Source of the DNA: Pseudomonadota bacterium
Lineage (GTDB): Bacteria > Pseudomonadota > Gammaproteobacteria > Pseudomonadales > Azotimanducaceae
Length of the DNA: 64,000 nt
Assembly: GCA_022571865.1 (NCBI GenBank)
Contig: JACZXA010000001.1
Location: forward strand, 1-64,000
Reading direction: 5' to 3'
Position numbers and translations under genes: made by a program. Under the pieces are notes generated by a model. That model did no database searches and was not told where the DNA came from. It saw only the letters and a program-made list of their open reading frames with translations. Positions 37,014 through 47,488 of this stretch are shown piece by piece; the first letter of the stretch is position 1, and the number at the start of each line of letters is the position of its first letter.

Positions 37014-38756
37014 TTAGTCGGCCTCGCTGGCCACAACATCCCGAGGCACGTTCTGAGGCACAAAATCTTCTTCCGCACCCGGCACGCTGTAGTCGTAAGC
37101 CCAGCGATGTACCACAGGCAGCGTCGGCCCCCAGTTGCCGTGCACCGGCGGGGTCTGGGGCGTCTGCCACTCGAGGGTAGTCGCCTGCCAGGGATTACCG
37201 CCCGATGGTTTGCCTTTCCTCAGGCTGACGATGAGGTTGTAAATAAACAGTATCTGCACGACACCCACGATGAGCGCGGCCACGGTAATGCTCGCGTTCA
37301 ACGTTGCAACGGAATCCGGAATGAAGCTGGTATCACCGAGGGCGTAGTACCGGCGCGGTAAACCGAGGAAGCCTAAGTAATGCATCGGGTAATAAATGGC
37401 ATACGTGCCAAGGAAGGTGACCCAGAAGTGAATCTTGCCGAGGGTTTCATTCAACATTCTGCCCGTCATCTTCGGATACCAGTGGTAAATCGCCCCGAAC
37501 ACCACAAGGATAGGCGACACACCCATGACCATGTGAAAATGGGCAACGACGAAATAGGTATCCGACAAGGGCAGGTCCACCACCACGTTGCCGAGAAAGA
37601 GCCCCGTCAGCCCCCCGTTGATGAACGTGAACACGAAGCCGATCGCAAAAAGCATGGGTACATTCAGCCGGATGTTGCCTTTCCACAACGTCAGCACCCA
37701 GTTGTAGACCTTTATTGCCGTTGGCACCGCGATGATGAGCGTGGTGGTGGCAAAGAAGAATCCGAAATAGGGATGCATGCCGCTCACATACATGTGGTGA
37801 GCCCAGACGACGAAGCTCAAACCACCGATGGCGATGATGGCCCAGACCATCATCCGGTAGCCGAAGATATTCTTACGCGCGTGGACGCTCAAAAGATCCG
37901 AAACGATACCAAAAGCCGGCAAAGCGACGATGTAGACCTCGGGATGGCCAAAAAACCAGAACAGATGCTGGAACAACACCGGGCTACCACCATTATAGTC
38001 GAGCTGATTGCCCATCGACAGTATTGCGGGCATGAAAAAGCTGGTACCGAGGGTACGGTCCAGCAACATCATGATGGCGCTAACGAGTAACGCGGGAAAT
38101 GCGAGCAGGCCAAGTATCGTTGCCATGACGATACCCCAAACGGTCAAAGGCAATCTCATCAAGGTCATACCGCGAGTCCTTGCCTGGAGTGCGGTGGTTA
38201 CGTAATTCAGCCCGCCCATCGTGAAAGCGACGATAAAGAGCGCAAGGGACACCAGCATGAGAACGATGCCCCCGTCGGCCCCGGGCGTTCCGGGCAGAAT
38301 CGCTTGAGGTGGATAGAGCGTCCAGCCGGCACCGGTGGGACCGCCTGGAACGAAGAAACTCGCCATCAACACCAGCACGGAAACCAGGTAAATCCAGTAA
38401 CTCATCATGTTCATGTAGGGGAAAACCATGTCTCTGGCGCCGCACATCAGCGGGATGAGGTAGTTGCCGAATCCACCGAGGAAAAGGGCCGTCAACAGGT
38501 AGATCACCATGATCATGCCGTGCATCGTGACAAACTGATAATAAGACTGTGGGTCGATGAACGAGAAGCTGTTGGGGAAACCCAACTGCAGGCGCATCAT
38601 CCCCGAGAGCACCAGCGCCACCAACCCCACCGCGATTGCCGTGATGGAATACTGAATCGCTATGACCTTGTGATCCTGGCTCCAGATGTACTTGGTGATA
38701 AAGCTCTGGGGATCGTGAAGTTCCTGACCTTGATCAGCAATTGCTACATAAGCCAT
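37014..38756 (-). CDS. ctaD: Cytochrome c oxidase subunit I
   Basis: A 580-residue type A haem-copper oxidase catalytic subunit with about twelve helices. HGMIMVIYLL has a low-spin haem ligand. FWFFGHPEVYIVALPAFG has the CuB His, the proton-path Glu and the cross-linked Tyr. VWAHHMYVSGM carries the CuB His pair and VAHFHMVMGVSPI the haem a3/a His pair. The GHPEVY sequence marks an A1-type D-channel enzyme that reduces oxygen and pumps protons. It follows subunit II in the operon. Confidence 0.95.
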   Translation of the reverse strand: MAYVAIADQGQELHDPQSFITKYIWSQDHKVIAIQYSITAIAVGLVALVLSGMMRLQLGFPNSFSFIDPQSYYQFVTMHGMIMVIYLLTALFLGGFGNYLIPLMCGARDMVFPYMNMMSYWIYLVSVLVLMASFFVPGGPTGAGWTLYPPQAILPGTPGADGGIVLMLVSLALFIVAFTMGGLNYVTTALQARTRGMTLMRLPLTVWGIVMATILGLLAFPALLVSAIMMLLDRTLGTSFFMPAILSMGNQLDYNGGSPVLFQHLFWFFGHPEVYIVALPAFGIVSDLLSVHARKNIFGYRMMVWAIIAIGGLSFVVWAHHMYVSGMHPYFGFFFATTTLIIAVPTAIKVYNWVLTLWKGNIRLNVPMLFAIGFVFTFINGGLTGLFLGNVVVDLPLSDTYFVVAHFHMVMGVSPILVVFGAIYHWYPKMTGRMLNETLGKIHFWVTFLGTYAIYYPMHYLGFLGLPRRYYALGDTSFIPDSVATLNASITVAALIVGVVQILFIYNLIVSLRKGKPSGGNPWQATTLEWQTPQTPPVHGNWGPTLPVVHRWAYDYSVPGAEEDFVPQNVPRDVVASEAD

Positions 38757-38844
38757 AGAATCCTCCGTATCACTGAGTGCTTTCTCTTCATTCGCTTACT
38801 TCCTCTATTTCAGCCGCTCAGGGCTGTTTCCATCACAAGCCGGT

Positions 38845-40197
38845 TTAGAGCGTGTTGACATACGCAACCAGGTCGTTGATGTCTTCGTCGTCGTGCAATA
38901 TGTCGGCCATCAACTGCATCTGAATACCATACATATCTTTCTCATGTGATCCTCGGATCCGCGCCTTGAAGTTCTTCAACTGGGTCACCAGGTACCAGTC
39001 GCTCATCCCCGCCTGCCTCGGCGCGTTCAACGCCTGAATGCCCATACCGTCGTGACCATGACAATTTGCACAGACCCGAAAAATTCTCTCACCATGTTCG
39101 ACATCACCTTCAACGGTCGCTTCGGGCGCATTGTCCGGTAGCGTCTGCACGTAGGCGATGACATTGTCGATGGCTGCCTCGTTCGTAAGAGTCAACGCCA
39201 TCGGCGCCATCTGTCGGCCGTAAATGTCGTCGGGGTGTGAGCCGCGCACACCACTGCGGTAATACTGGATCTGGCGTTTCATGTACCAGGCGCCCTGCCC
39301 GGCAATTTTTGGCGAGTTCAAGGCCGCGTTGCCTTCACCCTGAACGCCATGACACGCGGAGCAGATGGCATAAAGCGCACGACCCGCCTCCGGGTCGCCA
39401 GGCAACTTTGCGGCGTGTTCGGCATAGGTCGGATGACCCGCCAACCAGGCATCGAATTTTTCCTGGGTTTCCACAACGACCTTACCACGCATCGTGAAAT
39501 GGGCGATGCCACACAATTCCATGCAGAGAATGTCGAACGTCCCTGACCTGGTCGGCGTCAACCAGACGTAGGAAACCAGCCCCGGCACCATGTCCATCTT
39601 CACGCGAAACTGCGGTACCGCAAAATTATGGATTACGTCTTTCGCCCGCAACAGCACCTTGACAGGAACATCTAACGGCAGGTGCACCTCAGAATTGAAA
39701 ATGAGTACATCATCCTGACCGTTCGGATCTTCCGGATTCATGCCGAAGGGATTTTCATTCGTCATGAGCCTGGCGTCGGTGGTGCCCATGACACCATCTT
39801 CCCCTGGAAACCGAAAACTCCAATGCCACTGTTGACCGACGACTTCGAACTCGGTCGCGTCTTCCGGCACCTCGACGAACTGTGCCCAGACAAAAAGCCC
39901 GGGGGCGAGCATTGCCACTACGCCTACCGTGGTAATGCCGATGAGCCAATTCTCAAGCTTGGCATTTTCCGGCTCATAGTGCGCCCGAACGCCATCTTTG
40001 TGGCGATACCTGATCACGGCATAGGCCATGAACAAGTTGACCGCGACAAACACGATGCCAGTAACCCAAAATGTAAGGTTGATGGTGAAGTCGATGGCGC
40101 CCCAGTTTGAAGCCAACGGGGTAAGCCACCACGGGCTTAAAAAGTGGAACGCCACCGAACCGATGACCAACAAAATTAAAGCAACTGCGAACGCCAT
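38845..40197 (-). CDS. Cytochrome c oxidase subunit II fused to two cytochrome c domains
   Basis: A 450-residue protein. Two N-terminal membrane helices lead to a cupredoxin domain with the CuA site (IHNFAVPQFRVKMD, then ILCMELCGIAHFTM with C-x-E-x-C and His/Met ligands). Then come two cytochrome c domains with haem motifs CSACH and CANCH, about 95 residues apart and with distal Met segments (MAPMALT, MQLMADI). This makes it a caa3-type oxidase with an extra haem compared with the usual single-haem tail. It is the first gene of the oxidase operon. Confidence 0.93.
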   Translation of the reverse strand: MAFAVALILLVIGSVAFHFLSPWWLTPLASNWGAIDFTINLTFWVTGIVFVAVNLFMAYAVIRYRHKDGVRAHYEPENAKLENWLIGITTVGVVAMLAPGLFVWAQFVEVPEDATEFEVVGQQWHWSFRFPGEDGVMGTTDARLMTNENPFGMNPEDPNGQDDVLIFNSEVHLPLDVPVKVLLRAKDVIHNFAVPQFRVKMDMVPGLVSYVWLTPTRSGTFDILCMELCGIAHFTMRGKVVVETQEKFDAWLAGHPTYAEHAAKLPGDPEAGRALYAICSACHGVQGEGNAALNSPKIAGQGAWYMKRQIQYYRSGVRGSHPDDIYGRQMAPMALTLTNEAAIDNVIAYVQTLPDNAPEATVEGDVEHGERIFRVCANCHGHDGMGIQALNAPRQAGMSDWYLVTQLKNFKARIRGSHEKDMYGIQMQLMADILHDDEDINDLVAYVNTL

Positions 40198-40730
40198 GCA
40201 CCAGCCCCTGCACGAAACTCATCGCGCGTCATATTGTAATTACAGAAAATGCGGGTTGAATCAACCCACCCTCCATCAAATTGCTACCCATACTCCGTGC
40301 TAGATATCCAACCCCTTCATGAAGTTATCGACGGAATACGGGTTCATCAGGCGGCGTGTTCCGAATCATCATTCGGACAGGCCGCCGAAATATCAAAGGC
40401 AAACGGGGAAGTCCTAAACGACGGAAAACCGGCGAACAGCCCCGAAATGGGGGAAGTTCGGACAGTCGCTCGGCTTGGCTGACAATGCTCTGCAAGACCC
40501 ACGGGTCACCTCCGCGGCGCATTCTGTCAGACATTTACCCTTCAGGGCAAGGTCGGTAAACACCCGGGAGCCAAGATCGCAATATCGGCGGGTTCGGCAA
40601 TTATGAACAACTGCCATCATTGCGGCCCCACGGAGATTTCAGACCATGCAAAAGTCGAGAAATTAACTTATACGAGTATGCCCTAACCCCCTGTTAATTC
40701 TCGTTTTCGCAATCGTTCGGAAACCGCGAC
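40198..40730. other. Intergenic region upstream of the oxidase operon
   Basis: About 530 bases between the oxidase operon and a minus-strand lipoprotein gene. It must hold the oxidase promoter, but no FNR-like or other operator was recognised. Reading frames on either strand lack coding character. Confidence 0.4.
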
Positions 40731-41147
40731 TTATCGATAACAACCGTCATAATTCTGATTGTCACCCCACGCACGCACACCATTTTGATGGTTGGCAACA
40801 ACTGCATAACCGGTATGGCTGATGGTCCCATATTGCCATATCTTCTGCGCCCAACCCGGCGCATTGCGCCTTTCCATCAAATCAGCGACCAACTTGTGGG
40901 CCATGGCGGTACCCACCCCCCAAAGCAGCACACTGGCATCGCTCGGCTGCTCGCCAATCATCCGTCTGGTCATCCAGGCTTTCTCCCGGTAACAGGGATC
41001 ACTGGCGGCGTTCAGAGTCTGCGCCACATCGACCGCGTGCAGGGTCTGCCAGGTGAGTTCATTGCGATCCATCGTCTGGCAGCCACCAGCCAACAGTCCC
41101 AGTAGCAGGACGACCGGAATGCCGATCATCCGGTAGGCACAACGCAT
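40731..41147 (-). CDS. Hypothetical lipoprotein
   Basis: A 138-residue lipoprotein. The signal (MIGIPVVLLLGLLAGGCQTM) has lipobox LAGGC. The mature part has conserved-looking segments (LTWQTLHAVDVAQTLNAASDPCYREKAWMTRRMIG) and a Trp/Tyr/Asn-rich end. Function unknown. The start at 41147 is chosen because the export signal begins just there; the upstream Met at 41195 adds an unlikely leader. Confidence 0.75.
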   Translation of the reverse strand: MRCAYRMIGIPVVLLLGLLAGGCQTMDRNELTWQTLHAVDVAQTLNAASDPCYREKAWMTRRMIGEQPSDASVLLWGVGTAMAHKLVADLMERRNAPGWAQKIWQYGTISHTGYAVVANHQNGVRAWGDNQNYDGCYR

Positions 41148-41334
41148 GGCCGCAAAGTACGGTGGCACACGACGAGAGTCGAAAGTCTTGAGCATTGGGT
41201 TACCGATTTCTGGGGTCGGGAGGTAATACTCGCCAAATCAGCGGCCGAACACTGTCACCGGTTTTTAGCCGAATTGTTCGCCAGACGTAGAAAAACGTGA
41301 ATAACCCGATGCAACTCCCCTATGCTCTCCGGTC

Positions 41335-42573
41335 ATGGCCAGTAGCAACGTCAGCAAAAAACTCGCCCTGGCCTTTATATTCATCACCGTGCTGCTCGAT
41401 GCCATCGGCTTCGGCATCATCCTGCCGGTCTTGCCGGAACTCGTGATGGAAGTGACCGGCGAGGGGCTTTCTCAGGCTGCGAGGTACGGCGGCTGGCTGA
41501 TGTTCACCTACGCCGGAATGCAATTCGTATCGGCACCGGTCATGGGTAACCTGTCGGACCGTTTTGGCCGCAGACCCGTGCTGTTGTTTTCACTGGTGGC
41601 GTTCGGCCTCGACTACCTGTTGATGGGCTGGGCGCCAAGCCTCGGCTGGCTGTTTCTCGGACGTTTCATCGCGGGTATATCGGCGTCGACCTATGGCATT
41701 GCAAACGCCTACATTGCCGACGTGTTCCCGCCCGAGGAGCGTGCTCAGAACTTCGGTCTGCTGGGCGCCGCATTTGGTGCGGGTTTTATCATCGGTCCCG
41801 TCATTGGCGGCTTCTTAGGCGAATTGGGTCCTCGAGTTCCTTTCTACGCGACGGCGGCCATCGCATTTTCAAACGCTCTATACGGCTTCTTTCTGCTCCC
41901 GGAGACGCTCAAGAAAGAACATCGCAGGCCTTTCGAAATCAAGCGCGCGAACCCTATTGGCGCAATGAGTCAACTTGGCAAATACCCGATAGTCATTGGC
42001 CTCATCGGCGCCAACTTCCTTTATCTGCTCGGTCACCACTCGCTGCCCGCAATCTGGTCCTACTACATGATCGAGAAGTTTTCCTGGGGCAACAGCGACA
42101 TCGGGCTCTCCCTGGGTGCCGTTGGCGTTTTGATGTTGTTCGTCCAGGGTTATCTGATCCGGCTGGTCATTCCAAAATTCGGTCCGGAGCGGGTGGCCTA
42201 TATCGGGCTGGTATTGACGACGGTGAGCTTCGTCGGCTACGCGCTTGCCCCCTTTGGATGGGTGGTCTACGTCTTCATCGTTTTTGGCGCCGGCCAGGGA
42301 TTTGTGGGTCCTGCCGTGCAAGCCATTGTCTCCGCACGCATACCCGCTGACAGCCAGGGCGAACTGCAAGGCGCCATCGGCAGCATCGGCAGTCTGGCTT
42401 TGATCTTGAGTCCCCCCTTCATGACTCAGCTGTTTGGCTACTTCACCGAGGCCGGTGCCCCCGTTTACTTTCCCGGAGCCGCATTCATGGCCGCCGGGAT
42501 TCTCACGCTCCTTAGCCTGACAGTATTCGTAAGAGTGCTGTTTCGACATGACACAATCCAACAGACCAGTTAG
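41335..42573 (+). CDS. MFS drug exporter, TetA-like (DHA1)
   Basis: A 412-residue transporter with twelve helices of the major facilitator superfamily. The loop 2-3 signature [17 protein letters not shown] and the motif C region [22 protein letters not shown] mark a proton-coupled drug antiporter of the tetracycline-resistance subgroup. The N-terminal [17 protein letters not shown] is the family start. The substrate is unknown, and no TetR-type regulator lies beside it. Confidence 0.9.
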   Translation: MASSNVSKKLALAFIFITVLLDAIGFGIILPVLPELVMEVTGEGLSQAARYGGWLMFTYAGMQFVSAPVMGNLSDRFGRRPVLLFSLVAFGLDYLLMGWAPSLGWLFLGRFIAGISASTYGIANAYIADVFPPEERAQNFGLLGAAFGAGFIIGPVIGGFLGELGPRVPFYATAAIAFSNALYGFFLLPETLKKEHRRPFEIKRANPIGAMSQLGKYPIVIGLIGANFLYLLGHHSLPAIWSYYMIEKFSWGNSDIGLSLGAVGVLMLFVQGYLIRLVIPKFGPERVAYIGLVLTTVSFVGYALAPFGWVVYVFIVFGAGQGFVGPAVQAIVSARIPADSQGELQGAIGSIGSLALILSPPFMTQLFGYFTEAGAPVYFPGAAFMAAGILTLLSLTVFVRVLFRHDTIQQTS

Positions 42574-42769
42574 GAGACCCGATGGACAGTGCCGTGCAGA
42601 TTGGCGTCGGATTTGTATCGGATTGGCTTTTGTGAAGAACAAAGAAGAAGACGCCCGGTTCCCTTTCCACTCAGTAAGATCAACCTGATCTCCAATATGC
42701 ACCCACCAGTTCGTTTTAGGTACTATCCGCATTTCACCTGTTCAACTCCCAGATCAATCGGACCAAAAC

Positions 42770-43468
42770 ATGCTGACTCACCTGCCTCGAACGTATGCGA
42801 AGGTTTTGCTGACAGCCGGATTGCTGATCTGCCCCGCGACGTACCCGGATGAAGCCATCGACTACTTTGGCCTGGTCGTCGCCAACACCCCGGCACTGGA
42901 TGAAACACTCTGCAGCTACACAACGTCGGGCACTACCAAGGAAGGTTCGTTCGAAGAGCGATTCACCGCAGGTGCGACGAACGCCTGGCAACTCATGGCG
43001 GTGAACGGTACCACCCCATCTGCGCAGGCGATCGAAGCCTACGCCGACGCTTCCGGACAACGTGAGAGGCGCAGTCATCCACTGGCGTTCGATATGGCAA
43101 AGCTCGCCCAGATGGAAACACTCGAGATGACTGCGCAGGATGTCGACACGGCCACCTTTACCTTTCTCCTTGAACCCGATGAAGAACAGGAAAATCAGCG
43201 GTTCATCGATAAGATGCGGGGCTTACTCATCGTCAGTAAAACCGAGTTACGACCCCTCACGTTCATCCTCGAATCCTCCGAGCCCTTCTCACCCGCCGTC
43301 ACTTTCAAGATCAAGGAATTCCGCCAGGAGATGACCTTCCGGTACGATGAGACGCTGATGACCTCGGTGGTGGTGGAAATCAAATCTCACTTTCTCGGCA
43401 AGGCGTTCATTTTCAAGACCATCAAAGACGATCGCGTGGTGAAGCTGTCCGACTACGACTGCCGATAG
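42770..43468 (+). CDS. Hypothetical exported protein
   Basis: A 232-residue protein with a weak signal peptide (AKVLLTAGLLICPATYP). The body suggests an outer-membrane-associated or periplasmic beta-rich fold (VDTATFTFLLEPDE, FSPAVTFKIKEFRQEMTFRYDETLMTSVVVEIKSHFLGKAFIF). No family recognised. It stands alone between the MFS gene and an HD-GYP gene. Confidence 0.65.
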   Translation: MLTHLPRTYAKVLLTAGLLICPATYPDEAIDYFGLVVANTPALDETLCSYTTSGTTKEGSFEERFTAGATNAWQLMAVNGTTPSAQAIEAYADASGQRERRSHPLAFDMAKLAQMETLEMTAQDVDTATFTFLLEPDEEQENQRFIDKMRGLLIVSKTELRPLTFILESSEPFSPAVTFKIKEFRQEMTFRYDETLMTSVVVEIKSHFLGKAFIFKTIKDDRVVKLSDYDCR

Positions 43469-43662
43469 AGCCGCTTCTTCGTAATCGAGGGCCGAGACTT
43501 TATTATCTGACACATGAATAACAATCAATAGGTTATAGCAATATATCTCGAAACAACATTAAATTCCAAACGAATCGGGTTCCCGTGCAAAGGAGAACTG
43601 GTTAACGGCGCCTGAAATCCTATCCGCTAGTCTATTCAGCGAGTTTCCCCCCACGGTGGTAT

Positions 43663-44943
43663 ATGGACGGTAATCAGAGCAACCATGGGCTGGACAAGCT
43701 GCTGATTGCGCAGCTCGAGTTCGGCATGTACATCACCAAGCTCGACCGCCCCTGGCTTAAAACGAGCTTTGCTGTCCAGGGCTTTTACCTGAGAGACAGA
43801 GAAACCATCGAGCGCCTTAGCTCCGAGTGTGCGTACGTTTACGTAGATCCGCGCCGTTATAAAAGCCAGTACGCCATGCCGAAGTTACGGGTTGTGGCGT
43901 CCAACGACTCTCCCCAACCCGCGCGCAATCCTCTCGCGGTCACGAGCATCAGACGCATCGCGCCACGCACACCCAAGGTCTATGAAGATCAGGTCGTCAC
44001 CGGTGACGAGCTCGTTCCAGCGCGCACGTCAATCGACGAAGCGGTCGCAATTCTCGGACCCATCATCGATAAAATACGAACATCCGGTCGATTTGAAATC
44101 GATGAGATTCAAGCCGCCGTGACACCCCTCGTCGAAAGCGTGCTCCGCAACAAAGACGCGGTCGCGGCCTTGCTTCGTATCCGTTCTCTGGATAATTACA
44201 CCTACTCCCATTGTATTTCCAACGCCGTTTGGGCCGCCATCCTCGGTCGTCACCTCGGCTACACGGTAAAACAAATCAATAAGCTCGCGATGGGTTGTGC
44301 GTTGTTGGATATCGGCAAAGTCTGTATTCCACAAGAACTGCTGGTAAAACCCGGTCCACCCACGGAGGCGGAGTGGGAAGTTATTCGTGAACACGTTGCT
44401 GCCGGACTCGCCATCCTCGACGCTTCCAGCATCGCCGACCAGGACGTATTGATGATGGTTGCCATGCATCACGAGCGCTACGACGGGTCCGGCTATCCCA
44501 ACAACCTCGAAGGGCCGTCAATTCCCGCCTACGGACAGATCGCCGGGATCATCGACACTTACGATGCAATGATCACCGAGCGTCCCTATGCCGCGGCGTT
44601 GTCATCCTATGATGCCGTCAACAAACTCCACCAGTGTGCGGATGTGCTGTTTCAAAGCGAACTCGTCGAGCAACTCACCCAGGCGATCGGCGTTTTCCCG
44701 AGCGGCACGTTGGTGGAACTGAATACCGGTGAAGTGGGCATCGTCACCGCTCAGAACGCGGATCGTCGGCTTCGACCGAAAATCAAGCTGATTCTCAACG
44801 AGAACAAAGAACGTCGCGCGCAACCCATCATCACCGATCTCAAAGAGATGGATACCGACCGTGACAAGGCACCCACCGTCTGGATCACCAAAGAGCTGCC
44901 TCAAGGCGCCTACGGCATAGACGGCGCTCTGTTTCTCGGCTGA
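43663..44943 (+). CDS. HD-GYP protein with DUF3391 and a degenerate HD pair
   Basis: A 426-residue protein. An N-terminal DUF3391 domain (LEFGMYITKLDRPWLKTSF) precedes an HD-GYP domain. The GYP part is intact (MHHERYDGSGYPNNL), as is the following IDTYDAMITERPYAAAL. The HD motif itself reads LLDIGKVCI where the family has HDIGK, so the His metal ligand is Leu while the Asp is kept. The upstream His (YTYSHCISNAV) is present. Such a change is expected to weaken or abolish c-di-GMP phosphodiesterase activity. No N-terminal membrane segment. Confidence 0.85.
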   Translation: MDGNQSNHGLDKLLIAQLEFGMYITKLDRPWLKTSFAVQGFYLRDRETIERLSSECAYVYVDPRRYKSQYAMPKLRVVASNDSPQPARNPLAVTSIRRIAPRTPKVYEDQVVTGDELVPARTSIDEAVAILGPIIDKIRTSGRFEIDEIQAAVTPLVESVLRNKDAVAALLRIRSLDNYTYSHCISNAVWAAILGRHLGYTVKQINKLAMGCALLDIGKVCIPQELLVKPGPPTEAEWEVIREHVAAGLAILDASSIADQDVLMMVAMHHERYDGSGYPNNLEGPSIPAYGQIAGIIDTYDAMITERPYAAALSSYDAVNKLHQCADVLFQSELVEQLTQAIGVFPSGTLVELNTGEVGIVTAQNADRRLRPKIKLILNENKERRAQPIITDLKEMDTDRDKAPTVWITKELPQGAYGIDGALFLG

Positions 44944-44963
44944 GGAGAGGAGCGAGCCTTCTC

Positions 44964-45899
44964 TTAGTTTCCGGACCGACGTCGGAAGCCCAACAGCGAG
45001 GCCTTTGCGGTATTGAGGTGGCCGAAGTAGACGAGGCGGGAATTGTCATCTGCCGCCATCGCCAGTAGTACCTCCCGATCCCCCGCGAGATTCACAACCT
45101 CATCACAACTGAGATCAACTTCCGCCAGGTATTCGAGCAGTCGCTTACCCAGCGTATGCAGATGCATCGGCACCTGGCTTGCGCCTATCAACGTTCGCGT
45201 GCCACAGGTCGCAACAAAGGTTCGAAAATATTCCGGGCGTTGTAAATCGCGTTCGGAAATATCCAGCAAGCCTTCCTCCACGATACCGGGACCCACTTGT
45301 AACGCGGACTCGAACATGCCCGTATGGTACTCACGACTGGCGACGACTGCGATGCCCTCGCTGCGAACGCCTAGAATGCGCGTGTAGCCGTAACGTTGCA
45401 GCTCGCTGAGAACTGAACCATTTATCTGCAGCAGTCCCACCGGGGACAGAGAATTCAACTCCGTCACGAAGCCGCTGCCGATAACCAGGCTGAGATCGAA
45501 GCGGGTGATGGCATCCCCCGCGGAAATCCCTTCCGGCGTGTCAATTCCAATACCCACCAACAAGGGTTCAAACAACGCAAGATCGATTTCCAACACGAGC
45601 ATGCTCGGTTCCCCGTCAAGCTCGATCAGATGAGTGTGGACCCCGGGTCGTTCGATTCGTTTGAATGCCTCGAAGAGTGCTCGAGGCGCCATCGTCTGCT
45701 CCGCGGCAGCCGCGACGGGCAGCAGGGATTCACCGGCAGCTACCCGATCGGCAGGCTCGCGCGGCGACACGCTGAGAACCGATTTTCTGGTATCGCATGC
45801 CGACAGGACGGCAACCAACATCACCAAACCCGTCCAGCTAATTCTACTCAGCAACTCCACTCCCGATCTCCCCGACAGATTCTCATTATGACATTTCAA
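44964..45899 (-). CDS. Putative phosphodiester glycosidase (NAGPA-like) lipoprotein
   Basis: A 311-residue protein. The signal segment LVMLVAVLSACDT has a lipobox-like LSAC. The fold signals are SPVGLLQINGSVLSELQRYGYTRILGVRSEG and ALQVGPGIVEEG. These resemble the DUF2233/NAGPA phosphodiester glycosidase family ('INGGFF', 'QSGP'). HLIELDG and MLVLEIDLALF would be the first strands. The relationship is remote; it could instead be another beta-rich hydrolase. Convergent with the HD-GYP gene. Confidence 0.55.
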   Translation of the reverse strand: MKCHNENLSGRSGVELLSRISWTGLVMLVAVLSACDTRKSVLSVSPREPADRVAAGESLLPVAAAAEQTMAPRALFEAFKRIERPGVHTHLIELDGEPSMLVLEIDLALFEPLLVGIGIDTPEGISAGDAITRFDLSLVIGSGFVTELNSLSPVGLLQINGSVLSELQRYGYTRILGVRSEGIAVVASREYHTGMFESALQVGPGIVEEGLLDISERDLQRPEYFRTFVATCGTRTLIGASQVPMHLHTLGKRLLEYLAEVDLSCDEVVNLAGDREVLLAMAADDNSRLVYFGHLNTAKASLLGFRRRSGN

Positions 45900-45979
45900 C
45901 GGTTCCTAGAGTCAGTCTCTATTCGTCGAGAATTGAGGGTACAATTCCCGGCTTCGAGATATCCACCAGCGAGTGCTCA

Positions 45980-47443
45980 ATGGCAGTCATTTCTCTTTCC
46001 CGTATTTTAAGTTTCTGGGCGGATCAAAAACCGGATGACATCGCTATTTATCATGAAGGCACCACAATCACCTGGGCAGAACTGGAGGCGCGCTCAAACC
46101 GGCTCGCGCGCGCCTATGCACAACTGGGTGTCGGCTTCGACGATTTCGTCACGATCGCCTTATCCAACAGCATCGAGTTTTTCACAGCCTGTTATGCCAC
46201 CTGGAAGCTGGGTGCCACACCACAGCCCGTTTCCGCGAAACTGCCAAAATTCGAACGCGACCAGATCATCGAGATTGGCAAACCCGTGCTGGTGGTCGGC
46301 GTTGCCCGGGGCGAGCACCCCAAGCTGACAACCCTTGCCTCGGGTTTTGAACCCGACTCGACACTCTCTGATGAACCGCTCGAAGAACTCACCGCGTCCT
46401 CTTACAAAGCCATGACCTCAGGCGGCAGCACGGGTCGTCCGAAGCTGATCGTCTCGAAACATCCGGCCGCAACCGATCCCGATGTCGAAGCACTGAATTT
46501 CCAGAAAGAAGGCTCTGTCTTGATTCCCGGACCCCTGTACCACAACGGTCCGTTCATGTGGGCAATGGCCGGGCTCGGAAAAGGCAATCAGGTCACCATC
46601 ACCACCCGGTTCGATGCCGAACAGACACTGCAACTCATCGAGTCACAGGCCGTCGATACGGTTTACATGGTGCCCACCATGATGCAGCGTATCTGGAATC
46701 TGCCAACCGAGGTGCGATTGCGATACGACCTTTCCTCGCTTCGTACGTTATGGCACCTCGCCGCACCCTGCCCGATGTGGTTGAAGGAGGCTTATATCGA
46801 CTGGCTCGGCGCCGAGGTCATCTGGGAACTTTACGGCGGCACTGAAGGCACGGGGGCCACAATTCTGGACGGCGTTGAATGGCTCCAACACCGCGGTTCC
46901 GTCGGCAAGCCGACCGAAGCCTGTGAAATGAAGATCGTCGGTGAAAACGGCGAAACCCTGCCCGCCGGTGAAATCGGCGAGGTATTCATTCGCCCGAAAA
47001 GCGGCGCCGGTACCACTTATCGTTACATCGGTGCCGAAGCCAAGACGATAGCGGATGGTTGGGAAAGCCTGGGAGATATCGGCCATATGGATGCAGACGG
47101 TTATCTGTTTTTATCTGACCGTCTCACCGACATGATTCTTTCCGGCGGTGCCAACATCTACCCCGCGGAGGTCGAGGCGGCAATCGACGCCTGTGAAGGG
47201 GTGCGTTCATCCGCAGTCATCGGTCTGCCTCATGCCGATCTTGGCAGTGCCCTACACGCTATTGTCGACGCACCCGACGGCAACCTGACCGAAGACTCAC
47301 TGCTCGATCACCTGGCAGAACGTCTGGTGCGCTACAAAATTCCACGCACGATCGAATTTGTCAGCGAGCCGTTGCGGGATGACGCGGGGAAGTTACGACG
47401 CAAAGCGCTGAGGGAAGAACGGTTGCAGGCAAATTCTGCTTAA
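45980..47443 (+). CDS. AMP-dependent acyl-CoA synthetase/ligase
   Basis: A 487-residue adenylate-forming ligase. The ATP loop is TSGGSTGRPKLIVSKH, with YGGTEGTGATIL (A5), SLGDIGHMDADGYLFLSDR (A7) and ILSGGANIYPAEVEAAI (A8). The last catalytic Lys is in AGKLRRKAL. It is shorter than typical acetyl-CoA synthetases and resembles bile-acid- or fatty-acid-CoA ligases. The substrate is unknown. A strong inverted repeat follows its stop. Confidence 0.9.
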   Translation: MAVISLSRILSFWADQKPDDIAIYHEGTTITWAELEARSNRLARAYAQLGVGFDDFVTIALSNSIEFFTACYATWKLGATPQPVSAKLPKFERDQIIEIGKPVLVVGVARGEHPKLTTLASGFEPDSTLSDEPLEELTASSYKAMTSGGSTGRPKLIVSKHPAATDPDVEALNFQKEGSVLIPGPLYHNGPFMWAMAGLGKGNQVTITTRFDAEQTLQLIESQAVDTVYMVPTMMQRIWNLPTEVRLRYDLSSLRTLWHLAAPCPMWLKEAYIDWLGAEVIWELYGGTEGTGATILDGVEWLQHRGSVGKPTEACEMKIVGENGETLPAGEIGEVFIRPKSGAGTTYRYIGAEAKTIADGWESLGDIGHMDADGYLFLSDRLTDMILSGGANIYPAEVEAAIDACEGVRSSAVIGLPHADLGSALHAIVDAPDGNLTEDSLLDHLAERLVRYKIPRTIEFVSEPLRDDAGKLRRKALREERLQANSA

Positions 47444-47488
47444 ACCATGATCCGTAATTAGTTTGGACCGCCGGTGGCAACCGCATTT

